Below, in pieces: positions 47,102 through 56,995 of a stretch of DNA of 64,000 bases. The translations under genes and the position numbers were made by a program. Origin of the DNA: Dechloromonas agitata is5 (GTDB taxonomy: Bacteria; Pseudomonadota; Gammaproteobacteria; Burkholderiales; Rhodocyclaceae); the NCBI RefSeq assembly GCF_000519045.1, contig NZ_KI912532.1, forward strand, positions 2,480,001 to 2,544,000. Reading direction: 5' to 3'. The number at the start of each line of letters is the position of its first letter. Position 1 is the first letter of the stretch. The notes beneath the pieces are model-generated. The model was given only the letters and a program-made list of their open reading frames with translations, ran no database searches and was not told the origin of the DNA.

Positions 47102-48358
47102 TCAGATGAGCAGCAAACCAAGGCCCATGCCGCCGCCGATGGCGAGCAGGCCGGGCAGGGCATGGCGGGCCAGCGTGCCGCCGCCGATGCTGACCACTAG
47201 GCCGATCTTGAAGGCCAGGTTGGCGAGCAGGGCGAGGGCGACGGCGATGACTGCCTCGCCGCTCGCCACCTTGTCGAGATTGAACATGCGCAGCGTGGAT
47301 AACACGCTGGCGTCGGCATCGGTCAGGCCGGATACCAGCGCGACGATGTAGAGGCCGCTGTTGCCGGCGCGATCCTGCAGCCAGGCCGAGGCGAGCAGCA
47401 CGACGGCGTAGAGCAGGCCGAAGGAAACGGCGGTCTTCAGTTCGGTCGGGTTCTTGACCTCCGGCATCGGCAGGTTGTCGGCGGCGCTCAGGATTTTCCA
47501 GCCGTACAGCGCCATCGCTACGCCGGGCACGATGCTGCAGGCGAAGACGATGGCGATCGGCGCAGCCAGGTGCGGAGCAACGACCCCGGCGACCAGCCAC
47601 AGGCGGATCATCACCATCACGTTGGCGATCAGGATGACGATGGCCGACATGCGGACCAGGTCGGCATGTTCGCGGGCATGGCGGGAGAACATCATGGTCG
47701 TCGCGGTCGACGAAGCGAGGCCGCCGAAAATGCCAAGCACCGCCGCGCCGTGCCGGGCGCCGATGATGCGCAGGGCGAGGTAGCCGGCCAGCGCCAGGCC
47801 GGAAATGAGCACCACCATCCACCAGATCTGGCGCGGGTTGATCGCGTCGTAGGGCCCGAAATCCTCGCTCGGCAGTATGGGCAGGATGACGAAGGAGAGA
47901 ACGGCGAATTGCAGGATGGAGTTGATGTCCTTCGGCGTCGTCCGTTGGCTCAGTTGCTTGAGCTCGGCCTTGAAATAGAGCAGCACGGTGGTCGTGATGG
48001 CCAGCATGACGGCCAGCGTCGCGTAGCCGAACCAGACTGCCGCACCGAGGCCGTAGGTCACGACGACAGCCGCTTCCGACGTGAAGCCGCGGTATTGCTC
48101 CTCCTGCTGCGACGAGAAATTGGAGGCGATCATCGCCCCGGCAATGACCAGCAGGCCAACGGCGAGCAGCCAGGTGCTGCCGGAGCGCTCGTCGAGCAGG
48201 GCGAACAGGCAGCCGAGCATGGCGACCAGCGAGAAGGTGCGCAGGCCGGCCGCCGAGTCGGGCCGCCGCTCGCGTTCCATGCCGATCAGCAGCCCGATGC
48301 CCAGGGCCGTGGCGAAGGCCTTGACCGGTTCAACCAGTTCGGGAACCACGAAGCTCAT
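47102..48358 (-). CDS. MgtC/DUF4010-type membrane protein
   Basis: The 418-aa protein has about ten membrane helices. The first part resembles MgtC/SapB (ALGIGLLIGMERERR), the rest the DUF4010 pattern (GLASSTATTMMFSRHARE, SGLTDADASVLSTLRM). The family is thought to work in ion transport or membrane stress but is undefined. Good ribosome-binding site (TGAGGAGG) before the ATG at 48358. It lies 10 bp upstream of amrB, so it may be the first gene of that operon. Confidence 0.85.
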   Translation of the reverse strand: MSFVVPELVEPVKAFATALGIGLLIGMERERRPDSAAGLRTFSLVAMLGCLFALLDERSGSTWLLAVGLLVIAGAMIASNFSSQQEEQYRGFTSEAAVVVTYGLGAAVWFGYATLAVMLAITTTVLLYFKAELKQLSQRTTPKDINSILQFAVLSFVILPILPSEDFGPYDAINPRQIWWMVVLISGLALAGYLALRIIGARHGAAVLGIFGGLASSTATTMMFSRHAREHADLVRMSAIVILIANVMVMIRLWLVAGVVAPHLAAPIAIVFACSIVPGVAMALYGWKILSAADNLPMPEVKNPTELKTAVSFGLLYAVVLLASAWLQDRAGNSGLYIVALVSGLTDADASVLSTLRMFNLDKVASGEAVIAVALALLANLAFKIGLVVSIGGGTLARHALPGLLAIGGGMGLGLLLI

Positions 48359-48399
48359 GCGCCTCCTCAGTTTTAATCGTTCTTCAGTAAAATTAAGCC

Positions 48400-49086
48400 A
48401 TGCCACGCCATTTCGCAATCGTTCCCGCTGCCGGCAGCGGTTCCCGCTTCGGTGCCGAGAAGCCCAAGCAGTATCTCGACCTCCTCGGGCGGCCGCTGAT
48501 CTTCCATACCCTCAAGGCGCTGACCGCCTGTCCGGACATCGAACGGGTATGGGTCGTGCTGGCGCCGGATGACCCATGGTGGCCGCGCACCGACTGGAGC
48601 GAACTGGGCGCCAAGCTGGAAACCGTGCGTTGCGGTGGCGCGACGCGGGCGGAGAGCGTCAGCAACGGTTTGCAGGCCGCGGCGATGGTCGCGGCCGACG
48701 ATGACTGGGTTCTGGTGCACGACGCCGCGCGGCCCTGCCTGTCGCCGGCCATGCTCGATGCGCTGTTTGCCGATCTGGCGAATGACCCGGTCGGCGGCAT
48801 CCTCGCCGTGCCGGTCGCCGACACCCTGAAGCGGGCCGATGCCGAACAGCGCGTCGCGGCCACCGAGCCGCGCGACGGGCTGTGGCAGGCGCAGACCCCG
48901 CAGATGTTCCGCTACGGCCTGCTCTGCGACGCGCTGCAAAAGTGCCGCGACGTGACTGATGAAGCCGGCGCCGTCGAGGCGCTCGGCCTCAGGCCCAAGC
49001 TGGTGCGCGGCGATGCCACCAACCTGAAAGTGACGTATCCGGCCGACCTTCCTTTGGCCGCCATGATTTTGAGGGCACGTAAATGA
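48400..49086 (+). CDS. ispD: 2-C-methyl-D-erythritol 4-phosphate cytidylyltransferase
   Basis: The 228-aa enzyme transfers CMP to methylerythritol phosphate in the MEP isoprenoid route. It shows [20 protein letters not shown] (nucleotide loop), [12 protein letters not shown] and [11 protein letters not shown]. It starts at the ATG at 48400 and its stop overlaps the ispF start by 4 bp (ATGA), the usual ispDF layout. Confidence 0.95.
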   Translation: MPRHFAIVPAAGSGSRFGAEKPKQYLDLLGRPLIFHTLKALTACPDIERVWVVLAPDDPWWPRTDWSELGAKLETVRCGGATRAESVSNGLQAAAMVAADDDWVLVHDAARPCLSPAMLDALFADLANDPVGGILAVPVADTLKRADAEQRVAATEPRDGLWQAQTPQMFRYGLLCDALQKCRDVTDEAGAVEALGLRPKLVRGDATNLKVTYPADLPLAAMILRARK

Positions 49087-49565
49087 ATTTCCGCGTCGGG
49101 CAGGGCTACGATGTTCACAAACTGGTCGAAGGCCGCAAGCTGATCCTCGGCGGCGTCGAGATTCCGCACCCCACCGGCCTGCTCGGCCACTCCGACGCCG
49201 ACGCGTTGCTGCACGCCATCACCGATGCGCTGCTCGGTGCCGTGGCGCTCGGCGACATCGGCCGCCATTTCCCCGATACCGATCCGCGCTACAAGGGGGC
49301 CGACAGCCGCGTGCTGCTGCGCGGTGCCGTTGCCTTGCTGGCCGAGCGCGGCTGGCGGCCGGTCAATGTCGATGCGACGCTCATCGCCCAGCAGCCCAAG
49401 CTGGCGCCGCATGCCGCCGCAATGGTTGCCAACGTCGCAGCCGACCTTGGCCTGCCGGTCGATGCGGTGAACATCAAGGGGAAAACCAACGAACGGCTGG
49501 GCTATCTCGGGCGCGAAGAGGCCATCGAGGCGCAGGCCGTCGTGCTGGTCGAACGTGCCGGCTGA
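49083..49565 (+). CDS. ispF: 2-C-methyl-D-erythritol 2,4-cyclodiphosphate synthase
   Basis: The 160-aa enzyme follows IspD/IspE in the MEP route and forms the cyclic diphosphate with loss of CMP. Metal-binding DVHK near the start ([10 protein letters not shown]), [13 protein letters not shown] and [15 protein letters not shown] are present. It overlaps ispD by 4 bp and thpR by 11 bp. Confidence 0.95.
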   Translation: MNFRVGQGYDVHKLVEGRKLILGGVEIPHPTGLLGHSDADALLHAITDALLGAVALGDIGRHFPDTDPRYKGADSRVLLRGAVALLAERGWRPVNVDATLIAQQPKLAPHAAAMVANVAADLGLPVDAVNIKGKTNERLGYLGREEAIEAQAVVLVERAG

Positions 49566-50133
49566 GCGCCGGCCCCCAAGAGCTGAACGGCCGCCCTCGG
49601 CCAGAGTTTTTTTCGCCCTCTGGCCGCCAGCCGCGGTGGCCGATACCTTGGCCGGCGTGGCGCACACATTTGCGTCACAACACGGCGGGCGCCCGACCCG
49701 TCTCGACACCATTCATTTGACGCTGGCTTTCCTGGGCGATGTGCCGGTGTCTGCGCTTCCCAAATTGTGTGCCCTGGGGCGTTGCCTGCAGGCGAGCCGC
49801 TTTGACTTGCACCTCGATCGCCTCGCTTACTGGGCGCACAACCATGTGCTTTGGGCCGGTTGCCGCGCAACGCCGGAGGGTTTGACCGACTTGCACGGCC
49901 GCCTGCACGCCGCGCTGGGCGAGGGCGGTTATCCGGTCGATCCGCCGGGCCGCCGTTTCACGCCACATGTCACCCTGGTACGCAAGCTGGACCTCGCCGA
50001 ATCGACCGATTGGCCGCCGCTGCCCAGCTTGATCTGGCACTGCGCCAGCTTCGTCCTGGTGCAATCGGTCTTGACGCCGGAAGGGCCGAATTACCGGGTG
50101 ATCGAGACCTTCCCGCTGCGCTGCGGCGTTTAA
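49555..50133 (+). CDS. thpR: RNA 2',3'-cyclic phosphodiesterase (2H family)
   Basis: The 192-aa protein has the paired HxTx motifs of the 2H phosphoesterases, HLTL near 53 and HVTL near 138, and the N-terminal VFFALWPP signature. LigT/ThpR opens 2',3'-cyclic phosphates on RNA ends. It starts at a GTG 11 bp inside ispF. Its stop overlaps the convergent envZ-like stop by 4 bp. Confidence 0.9.
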   Translation: MPAERRPPRAERPPSARVFFALWPPAAVADTLAGVAHTFASQHGGRPTRLDTIHLTLAFLGDVPVSALPKLCALGRCLQASRFDLHLDRLAYWAHNHVLWAGCRATPEGLTDLHGRLHAALGEGGYPVDPPGRRFTPHVTLVRKLDLAESTDWPPLPSLIWHCASFVLVQSVLTPEGPNYRVIETFPLRCGV

Positions 50134-51431
50134 CGCCTGGCCGGCAGCGTCAGGCGGACGAGCAAGCCGCCCCCGGGGTTGGACAGCAGATCGAGTTGGC
50201 CGTCGTGCAGGCGGGCGATGCGGTCGACGATGGCCAGGCCGAGACCGGTTCCGCTGGCATTGGTACGGGCCACTTCCAGGCGGGTGAAGGGGCGTTTCAA
50301 ACGGTCGGCTTCGCCATCCGGAATGCCCGGGCCGCGGTCGCTGACCTCGATCAGGATTTGTCCGTCGGCTTCGGACAGGCGCAGGCCGATCTCGCCGCCG
50401 GCGTATTTGGCGGCGTTGTCGATCAGGTTGGTCACTGCCCGGGTCATCGCCTTCGGGCGCAACCAGAGCGGGGCAAGGGCCGGAATATCGCTGACCACCT
50501 GGCGGCCGATGCTGCCCTGGCGCGCCGCAATGCTGGCGAGCAGGGCGGAGAGGTCGGTCTCGGCGGCTTCTTCCCCGGTGTTGGCGCGGGCGTAATCCAT
50601 GAACTGCGAAATCACGCCTTCCATCTGCTCGATGTCGGAAACGACCGCCTGGCGGGCACCTTCGTCGGCAACGCTGAGTTCGGCCTCCAGCCGCAGGCGG
50701 GTGAGCGGGGTGCGCAGGTCGTGTGAAATGCCGGCCAGCACTTCGGAGCGCTCCCGCTCCGTGCGCTGCAGGTCGGCGGCCATGGTGTTGAAGGCGATGG
50801 CCAGACGGCTCAATTCCTCCGGGCCGTCCTCCGGCAGCGGGTCCGGCGTCTGGCCGCGGCCCACCGTTTCGGCGGAGCGGGCCATGGCCTTGAGCGGCCG
50901 GCTGATGCGGGAGGCGATCAGCCAGGCGACGGCCATCGCCAGCAGGCTGGCGAGCAGGCCCCAGGTCAGCCAGTGGCGGGCGAAGTTGCGGGCGGCCCGC
51001 TCGCGGGGCAGGACCAGCCAGTATTCCTCCTCGTCAGCTTCGTCGAGGCGGAAGCTGACCCAGAAGCCGGGCACGCCATCGACACTGGCGGCGATGCGGG
51101 TGTGCCGGCCGAGGCGCTGGTGGATTTCATTTTGCAGCAGCCGGAAGAAACGCCCTTCGGGCATGGCTTCGATGCGGTCCTCCGGCTCGGCCGGCAACAG
51201 GCGGATGCCTTCCCGGCTGGAAAACTCAGCAAACAGGCCAAGGCGCTTGTCCGGCGCGGCAGCAAACAGCGAGGCGCGGATCAGGTTGACGGCGGAGGCG
51301 GCCAGTTGCGCCGTTTCGCGGGCGCGCGGCTCGGCATCCATGTAGCGGAACAGGCTGAGCCAGGCCACCGTCGTAGCCAGCAGCAGGGCGGCGAGGAGGA
51401 GGAAGGTGCGCGCCAGCAGCGTGCGCGGCAT
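50130..51431 (-). CDS. envZ: EnvZ-like sensor histidine kinase
   Basis: The 433-aa kinase has a membrane helix near 10-28, a periplasmic domain (about 30-155), a second helix (about 158-178), a HAMP domain, the dimerisation motif ISHDLRTPLTRLRLEAEL with the phospho-His, and ATP-binding N (LIDNAAKYAG), G1 (DRGPGIP) and G2 (GTGLGLAIV) boxes. The motifs match EnvZ/RstB-type kinases. It lies 4 bp after the OmpR-like gene. Confidence 0.9.
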   Translation of the reverse strand: MPRTLLARTFLLLAALLLATTVAWLSLFRYMDAEPRARETAQLAASAVNLIRASLFAAAPDKRLGLFAEFSSREGIRLLPAEPEDRIEAMPEGRFFRLLQNEIHQRLGRHTRIAASVDGVPGFWVSFRLDEADEEEYWLVLPRERAARNFARHWLTWGLLASLLAMAVAWLIASRISRPLKAMARSAETVGRGQTPDPLPEDGPEELSRLAIAFNTMAADLQRTERERSEVLAGISHDLRTPLTRLRLEAELSVADEGARQAVVSDIEQMEGVISQFMDYARANTGEEAAETDLSALLASIAARQGSIGRQVVSDIPALAPLWLRPKAMTRAVTNLIDNAAKYAGGEIGLRLSEADGQILIEVSDRGPGIPDGEADRLKRPFTRLEVARTNASGTGLGLAIVDRIARLHDGQLDLLSNPGGGLLVRLTLPARR

Positions 51432-51435
51432 GCGC

Positions 51436-52161
51436 TCAGTCCCGGGGGGCGCCGTCCGGCACGAAGACGTAGCCGAAGCCCCACACCGTCTGCAGGTAGC
51501 GCGGCTGGGCCGGGTCGCTTTCGACCAGCTTGCGCAGGCGGGAAACCTGGACGTCGATGGCGCGGTCGAACGGTCCCTGCTCGCGGCCGCGGGCCAGGGT
51601 CATCAGCTTGTCGCGCGACAGCGGCTGGCGCGGATGCTGGAGCAGCACCTTGAGCACGGCGAATTCACCGGTGGTCAGCGGCAGCAGTTCGTCGCCGCGC
51701 TTCAGCGTGCGGGCGGCGAGGTCGACTGCGATATTGCCGAAACGGATGATCTCGGCATCGCCTTCCGGCGCGCCGGGCGGCTTGCTGCCCTGGCGGCGCA
51801 GCACGGCATGGATGCGGGCGAGCAGTTCGCGCGGGTTGAAAGGCTTGGGCAGGTAGTCGTCGGCGCCCATTTCCAGGCCGACGATGCGGTCGACTTCGTC
51901 GCCCTTGGCGGTCAGCATGATGATCGGCGTCTGGTCGCCCTGGCCGCGCAACCGGCGGCAGACCGACAGGCCATCCTCGCCGGGCATCATCAGGTCGAGC
52001 ACGATCAGGTGGTAATGTTCGCGGGCGCGCAGCTTGTCCATTTGCTGGGCATCGGCGGCGGCCTTAACCTCGAAGCCCTGTTCGCCGAGGTAGCGGGTCA
52101 GCAGGTCGCGCAACCGGGCGTCGTCGTCGACGACGAGGATGTGATGGTGTTGTTCGTTCAT
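51436..52161 (-). CDS. ompR: OmpR-like response regulator
   Basis: The 241-aa regulator has a receiver (VVDDDARLRDLL, phospho-Asp in VLDLMMPGEDG, TAKG) and a winged-helix DNA-binding domain (LTTGEFAVLKVLLQHP, RDKLMTLARGRE, RYLQTVWGFGYVF). Close agreement with OmpR, including the DKLMTLARGRE and RLVE segments. The ATG at 52161 is preferred over an upstream in-frame codon. It is the first gene of ompR-envZ; the target genes are unknown. Confidence 0.92.
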   Translation of the reverse strand: MNEQHHHILVVDDDARLRDLLTRYLGEQGFEVKAAADAQQMDKLRAREHYHLIVLDLMMPGEDGLSVCRRLRGQGDQTPIIMLTAKGDEVDRIVGLEMGADDYLPKPFNPRELLARIHAVLRRQGSKPPGAPEGDAEIIRFGNIAVDLAARTLKRGDELLPLTTGEFAVLKVLLQHPRQPLSRDKLMTLARGREQGPFDRAIDVQVSRLRKLVESDPAQPRYLQTVWGFGYVFVPDGAPRD

Positions 52162-52320
52162 GCTGGCAAGGATAAGGTCAGGCGCCGGAAGCGATGCGTG
52201 GAATGGTAACAAGCTTTGTATATCCGGCGCCGGGGAAACATATTCTTACATCTTCGGTCGCTTGCCCCTGCCGGCCGGATGGACAATGATGCTGTCCGTC
52301 AAACCGATTGCGCCTCTGCC

Positions 52321-52647
52321 ATGAAACGCCTTGCTACCTGTTCGCTGCTGCTCCTGAGCCTGCTCGGCTCGGTGGGCGGTGCGTCGGCGCAGGCTTCGTG
52401 GCGCGATCTGCCCCCCGAGGAGCGGCGCCAGATGCGCCAGCAGATGCGCGAGCACTGGCGCCAGGAACACGATGTCCGGCGCCAGGAAATGCGGCGCGAC
52501 GAGTTTCGCCGCGAGGAGCCGCCCCCCCGCTGGCGCGACCTGCCGCTGGAGGACAGGCGCCGTCTGCGCGACGAGATGCGCGAGCAGCGCGGTTTGCCGC
52601 CGCATCCCGAGCATCGGGGCGGCGGGCGGGGCTGGCGGCCGGATTGA
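52321..52647 (+). CDS. Exported Arg-rich protein with two repeats
   Basis: The 108-aa product has a signal peptide ending GASAQ, and two similar charged repeats: SWRDLPPEERRQMRQQMREH near 25 and RWRDLPLEDRRRLRDEMREQ near 68. Between and after them the protein is Arg/Glu/His-rich; the tail is Pro/Gly-rich. Similar repeats occur in the Zn-resistance-associated/LTxxQ-type helical proteins, but no family is clear. It is divergent from ompR-envZ. Confidence 0.75.
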   Translation: MKRLATCSLLLLSLLGSVGGASAQASWRDLPPEERRQMRQQMREHWRQEHDVRRQEMRRDEFRREEPPPRWRDLPLEDRRRLRDEMREQRGLPPHPEHRGGGRGWRPD

Positions 52648-52693
52648 CCGCGGAGCGAGCCGCACTGGCCGGCCTCCGGTAAAATGCCGGCCC

Positions 52694-53386
52694 ATGTTGA
52701 TCCTCGCCCTCGAAACCTCCACCGAACTCGGCTCCTGCGCCTTGTGGCGCGACGGCCTCGTCAGCCAGCGGATCTGCCCCGAGAAGCGGCCGCATTCCGA
52801 AACGCTGCTGCCGCTCGTCCGCGAATTGCTGGCGGCGGGCGGTGTGCGTGTTGCCGACCTCGATGCCATCGCCTTCGGCGTCGGCCCCGGCGCCTTCACC
52901 GGCCTGCGGGTGGCTTGCGGTGCGGCCCAGGGCCTGGCCGTGGCAGCGGATGTGCCGCTGATCCCGGTCTGCAGCCTGGAAAGCATGGCCGAGCAGAGCG
53001 CCGGCGAACGGGTGTTGGCCTTGCTCGATGCGCGCATGGGCGAGGTTTATTCCGGGTTCTACGAACGCGAGGCCGGCGGCGCTTATGCGCTGCGCGGCGA
53101 GATCCGCGTTTCGCCGCCGGGTGAGGTCGCGCTGCCGGCCGGCGCCGGCTGGCTGGCTTGTGGCAACGGGCTGGCGGTGTATCCGGCGTTGCTCGAGCGG
53201 GTGCAGGCAACCGCGGGGGCGATGCATGCCGGCATCCTGCCGATGGCCGACAGCCTGGTGCGCCTGGCCGCCGTCAAGGCGGCACGGGGCGAGGGCATCG
53301 ACGCAGCGCAGGCGGCACCGCTCTATATCCGCGACAAGGTGGCCAAGACGGTGGCCGAACGGCTGAGCGAAGGCGGCCGGGCGTGA
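52694..53386 (+). CDS. tsaB: tRNA threonylcarbamoyladenosine synthesis protein TsaB
   Basis: The 230-aa protein scaffolds TsaD and TsaE in t6A tRNA modification. It has the ASKHA fold motifs ILALETSTELGSCAL and GVGPGAFTGLRVACGAAQGLA and DARMGEVYSGFY. Its stop overlaps the GTG of rimI (GTGA). Confidence 0.93.
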   Translation: MLILALETSTELGSCALWRDGLVSQRICPEKRPHSETLLPLVRELLAAGGVRVADLDAIAFGVGPGAFTGLRVACGAAQGLAVAADVPLIPVCSLESMAEQSAGERVLALLDARMGEVYSGFYEREAGGAYALRGEIRVSPPGEVALPAGAGWLACGNGLAVYPALLERVQATAGAMHAGILPMADSLVRLAAVKAARGEGIDAAQAAPLYIRDKVAKTVAERLSEGGRA

Positions 53387-53847
53387 GTGGCCTGGCTATC
53401 GCGGCCGAGTTCTTCCCGATGAACGAACGCGACCTCGATGCGGTCGCTGCGCTGGAAGCCAGCCTGCAGGTTTTTCCGTGGTCACGCGGCAATTTCGCCG
53501 ATTCGCTGCAGAGCGGTTACAGCGCCTGGGTTCTCCGCCTGGGGGGCGACCTGATCGGTTTCTCGGTGGTCATGTCGGTGCTCGACGAGGCGCATCTGCT
53601 CAATATCGGCGTCGGCAAGCGCTACCAGGGCCAGGGCTACGGTGCCCGCCTGCTGCGCCATGCCATGGAGTGCGCCCGGCTGGGGGGCGCCGACCGATTG
53701 TTCCTCGAAGTGCGACCGTCCAACGAGCGGGCCGTCGATCTCTATCGCCACTTCGGTTTCCGCCAGATCGGCCTGCGCAAGGGCTATTATCCGGCCGTGA
53801 CCGGGCGCGAGGATGCGCTGATTTTTGACAAGGAACTGGTGGCATGA
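53383..53847 (+). CDS. rimI: Ribosomal protein S18 N-acetyltransferase RimI
   Basis: The 154-aa GNAT protein acetylates the S18 N terminus. It shows VGKRYQGQGYGARLLRHAM (acetyl-CoA loop) and LEVRPSNERAVDLYRHFGF. The GTG at 53383 overlaps the tsaB stop by 4 bp; the stop overlaps the next gene's ATG by 4 bp. Confidence 0.92.
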   Translation: MSGLAIAAEFFPMNERDLDAVAALEASLQVFPWSRGNFADSLQSGYSAWVLRLGGDLIGFSVVMSVLDEAHLLNIGVGKRYQGQGYGARLLRHAMECARLGGADRLFLEVRPSNERAVDLYRHFGFRQIGLRKGYYPAVTGREDALIFDKELVA

Positions 53848-54626
53848 GCTTGAGTCGTGAGCAGATGCTCGTCGAGATGGGGATTTCGCCGATCTGGGTG
53901 CGGCGCGACGTGCCGGCCGCCGCCGCGGCGGAAGCGACCGGCCACAGCGAAGAATCCACTGCTTTGCCCGCGTCGGCCAGCGTCGAGGAAGCAGTCCCCA
54001 TCAGCCCGCCTCCGGCTGCCCCGTCCGCCATGCCGGCCGGCGAGGTCGGTTCGGCCGACTGGCCCACCCTGGCCCGCATGGTCGCCGCCTGCCGCGCCTG
54101 CCCCCTGGGGGAAGGGCGGAGGCAGGCCGTGCTCGGCGTCGGCGATACCAGCCCGGACTACCTGTTCATCGGTGAGGGGCCCGGAGCGGAAGAGGATGCC
54201 AAGGGCGAGCCTTTTGTCGGCCAGGCCGGCAAGTTGCTCGACAACATGCTGGCCGCGCTCGACATCGCCCGGGGGAACCGGGTCTATATCGCCAATGCCG
54301 TGAAATGCCGACCGCCTGGCAATCGCACGCCGGAAGCCCCGGAAATGGCCGCCTGCCGGCCGTTCCTGGAGCGCCAGGTGGCGCTGCTCAAACCCAAGGT
54401 CATCGTGTTGCTCGGCAAGGCGGCCGTGCATAGCGTACTGCATGAGGACAAATCGCTGGCCTCCATGCGCGGCCAGCGCTTCGAATACGCCGGAATCCCC
54501 GTCGTCGTGACCTATCACCCGGCCTACCTGCTGCGCAACCTGCCCGACAAGGCCAAGGCCTGGGAAGACCTGTTGTTCGCCCGCCGTATCCTGCGCGAGC
54601 GTGCTGCGCCTGAACTGCCGTTCTAG
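53844..54626 (+). CDS. Uracil-DNA glycosylase, family 4 type
   Basis: The 260-aa protein removes uracil from DNA. The catalytic region shows GEGPGAEEDAKGEPFVGQAG, and HPAYLLR near the C terminus. Cysteines in ACRACPLGEGR, NAVKCRPPGNR and AACRPFLERQ are the four ligands of a [4Fe-4S] cluster in this family. The first 75 or so residues are Ala/Pro-rich and probably disordered. It is the last gene of tsaB-rimI-udg, all coupled by 4-bp overlaps. Confidence 0.92.
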   Translation: MSLSREQMLVEMGISPIWVRRDVPAAAAAEATGHSEESTALPASASVEEAVPISPPPAAPSAMPAGEVGSADWPTLARMVAACRACPLGEGRRQAVLGVGDTSPDYLFIGEGPGAEEDAKGEPFVGQAGKLLDNMLAALDIARGNRVYIANAVKCRPPGNRTPEAPEMAACRPFLERQVALLKPKVIVLLGKAAVHSVLHEDKSLASMRGQRFEYAGIPVVVTYHPAYLLRNLPDKAKAWEDLLFARRILRERAAPELPF

Positions 54627-54874
54627 GCTGGCTGCGAAGGGAAGAGGTTGTGGAGACCTGAGTTGGCTGGTCTGTTGGCTGCCTGCTGTTAGGCCTGCCG
54701 ACGTTGGCCTGTCGCGCTCCCTAGGGCGGTAATGTGCAGGTTACCAGCCGGCTAAATACCGGGCTGGAGCAGCAGATTCCGTTAATGATCCGTCAGCACA
54801 TGGCGTTGCGCCGCGTAAATTCATGATTTTTAATGATTTTCCGGGTTATTCGCATATCGGAGGGCTGAGCAGCG

Positions 54875-56995
54875 TCACCCCTCCTGTTGCCGCCCAATGA
54901 ATTCCGCCAGCGCTGCCGGGTCGAGCGGGCTCGCAATCAAGTAACCTTGGAATTCGTCGCAACCACAGGTGGCCAGCAGCTGCATTTCCGCCAGCGTCTC
55001 GACGCCTTCCGCGACCAGGTGCAGGTTGAGTCCCTTGCCAAGGAAGATGATGGCGTGCGGAATGGTCATTGCCGATTCCTCGCGGTTGCAGCCTGAGACG
55101 AAGGAACGGTCAATCTTCAGGGTGTCGATTGGCAGGCGCTGCAGGTAGGCGAGCGATGAATAGCCGGTACCGAAATCATCTACCGCCACGCGCACGCCCA
55201 GCGCCTTGATGCCGTTCAGACGGCGGATGGTTTGTGCGACGTCGCCCATGATCGCGCTTTCGGTGATTTCCAACTCCAGGCATTCCGCTGGCAGGCCGCT
55301 CTCCGCCAGCGTGTGGGCGATGAGTGCCGGTAGGCCCGGCTCGTCGAGCTGGCGCACCGAGAGATTGACCGCAATGGTCAGGCGACGGCCATCGACCATC
55401 GGCCAGCCGGCGGCTTCGTGGCAGGCGGCGGCCAGCACCTGTTCGCCGATGGCCACGATGTGCCCGGTTTCTTCGGCCAGCGGAATGAAGCGGTCAGGCG
55501 TGATCAGCCCCATTTCCGGGTGCTGCCAGCGCACCAGTGCTTCGCAGCCGTGCAGGCGGCCGGCGGCGTCGACCTTGGGCTGGTAAACCACCTTGAAATG
55601 CCGCGCCTCGATGGATTCGCGCAGGGCGTTTTCAAGTCCGAAGCGTTCCTGCATCGCCTGGTTCAGGTTTCGAGTGTAGAACTGGTAACGCCCCTTGCCC
55701 TGTTCCTTGGCGTGATACATCGCCATGTCGGCCACCCGCAGCATGCCGTCGAGATCCTGTGCGTCGTCCGGATACATGCTGACGCCGATGCTGCAGTTGA
55801 TCTGCAACTGGTGCCCGCCCAGCGTCATCGGGGCCTGGATGGCGGTGATGATCCGTTCAAGCAGTGGCTTGGTATCGCCGGCGTGGTTCTGGTCGCCCAT
55901 CAGCAGCACGAATTCGTCGCCGCCATAGCGGGCAACCGTGTCCACACCGCGCAGCGCCGAGCGCAGGCGCCGGGCGATCTCGATCAGCAGCAGGTCGCCG
56001 GTGGCATGGCCGAGGCTGTCGTTGATCACCTTGAAATTGTCGAGGTCCACGAAAGCCAGCGCCACCTTACCCTGCTGCCGTCCGGCCGCCAGGATGGCCT
56101 GCTTAAGCCGGTCGCCGAGAAGGTTGCGGTTGGGCAGGCCGGTCAGCGGGTCATGGGTGGCCTGGTGATGCAGGGTCATCTGGTAACGGCGGCGCTCGGT
56201 GATGTCCTCGACGATGCCCTCGTAGTAAAGCAGGGAGCCATCGAAATTGCGTACCGCGTGGGCGTGTTCGGAAATCCAGATGCGTGTGCCGTCGCAGCAG
56301 TAGATTTCCGATTCAAAATCGGTCACCTTGCCGTCGCGCTGGATCAGTTTCTTGAATTCGGCGCGGCGCAGCGGGTCCACATACAGGCGGCTGCCGATGT
56401 CCTTGAAGCTGGCGATCAGAACCTCGGGGCTGGGGTAGCGGTAGAGTTTAGCCAGAGCCTCGTTCACCGCCAGATAGCGGCCGCTTTCGGTACTCTGGAA
56501 CATGCCGATCACCGAGTTCTCGAAAATGCTGCGATAGCGGAGTTCCGTATCCGCCAGTTGCAGCATGGCCAGTACCCGCTCGGTTATGTCTTCCAGATAG
56601 CCATCGAGTACTGGCGTGATTTCCTTGCCCCGGTTGAGCATGCCCCGTTCGCGGACCCATTTTTCCTTGCCGTCGCGGGTGATGATCCGGTATTCCAGCG
56701 CATAACGCTCACCGCATTCGATGGCGGCGAGGATGGTGCCGCGCACGATGGCGCGGTCTTCCGGGTGGGTCAGATTTTCCAGTGAGTGTTCGGTGTTCCC
56801 GATCAACTCGTCGGGGCGATAGCCAGTCAGGGCTTGCGCACCATCGCCGACTTCCAGTAGGGTCCAGTGCTGGTCGATCAGGCAGCGGAAACTCATACCC
56901 TCGAAATATGGCGGCAGGCGGACCGCTTCCGGCAGTTTCCCCCTGTTCCGGCTTGTTCCCCCTCCGCCGAACGGCCAGTAGTGGTCAGTGGGCAT
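54875..56995 (-). CDS. PAS-PAS-GGDEF-EAL cyclic di-GMP enzyme
   Basis: The 706-aa protein has two PAS domains (about 30-145 and 150-275), a GGDEF domain with RYGGDEF and an RxxD inhibitory site (RGVD) exactly five residues before it, and an EAL domain. The EAL catalytic residues are all visible: [47 protein letters not shown] and QGYLIASPL. Both domains look active, so it may make or break c-di-GMP. ATG at 56995 is preferred over GTG at 57007. It overlaps the NIT-domain gene by 11 bp, so it takes its signal from that operon. Confidence 0.92.
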   Translation of the reverse strand: MPTDHYWPFGGGGTSRNRGKLPEAVRLPPYFEGMSFRCLIDQHWTLLEVGDGAQALTGYRPDELIGNTEHSLENLTHPEDRAIVRGTILAAIECGERYALEYRIITRDGKEKWVRERGMLNRGKEITPVLDGYLEDITERVLAMLQLADTELRYRSIFENSVIGMFQSTESGRYLAVNEALAKLYRYPSPEVLIASFKDIGSRLYVDPLRRAEFKKLIQRDGKVTDFESEIYCCDGTRIWISEHAHAVRNFDGSLLYYEGIVEDITERRRYQMTLHHQATHDPLTGLPNRNLLGDRLKQAILAAGRQQGKVALAFVDLDNFKVINDSLGHATGDLLLIEIARRLRSALRGVDTVARYGGDEFVLLMGDQNHAGDTKPLLERIITAIQAPMTLGGHQLQINCSIGVSMYPDDAQDLDGMLRVADMAMYHAKEQGKGRYQFYTRNLNQAMQERFGLENALRESIEARHFKVVYQPKVDAAGRLHGCEALVRWQHPEMGLITPDRFIPLAEETGHIVAIGEQVLAAACHEAAGWPMVDGRRLTIAVNLSVRQLDEPGLPALIAHTLAESGLPAECLELEITESAIMGDVAQTIRRLNGIKALGVRVAVDDFGTGYSSLAYLQRLPIDTLKIDRSFVSGCNREESAMTIPHAIIFLGKGLNLHLVAEGVETLAEMQLLATCGCDEFQGYLIASPLDPAALAEFIGRQQEG

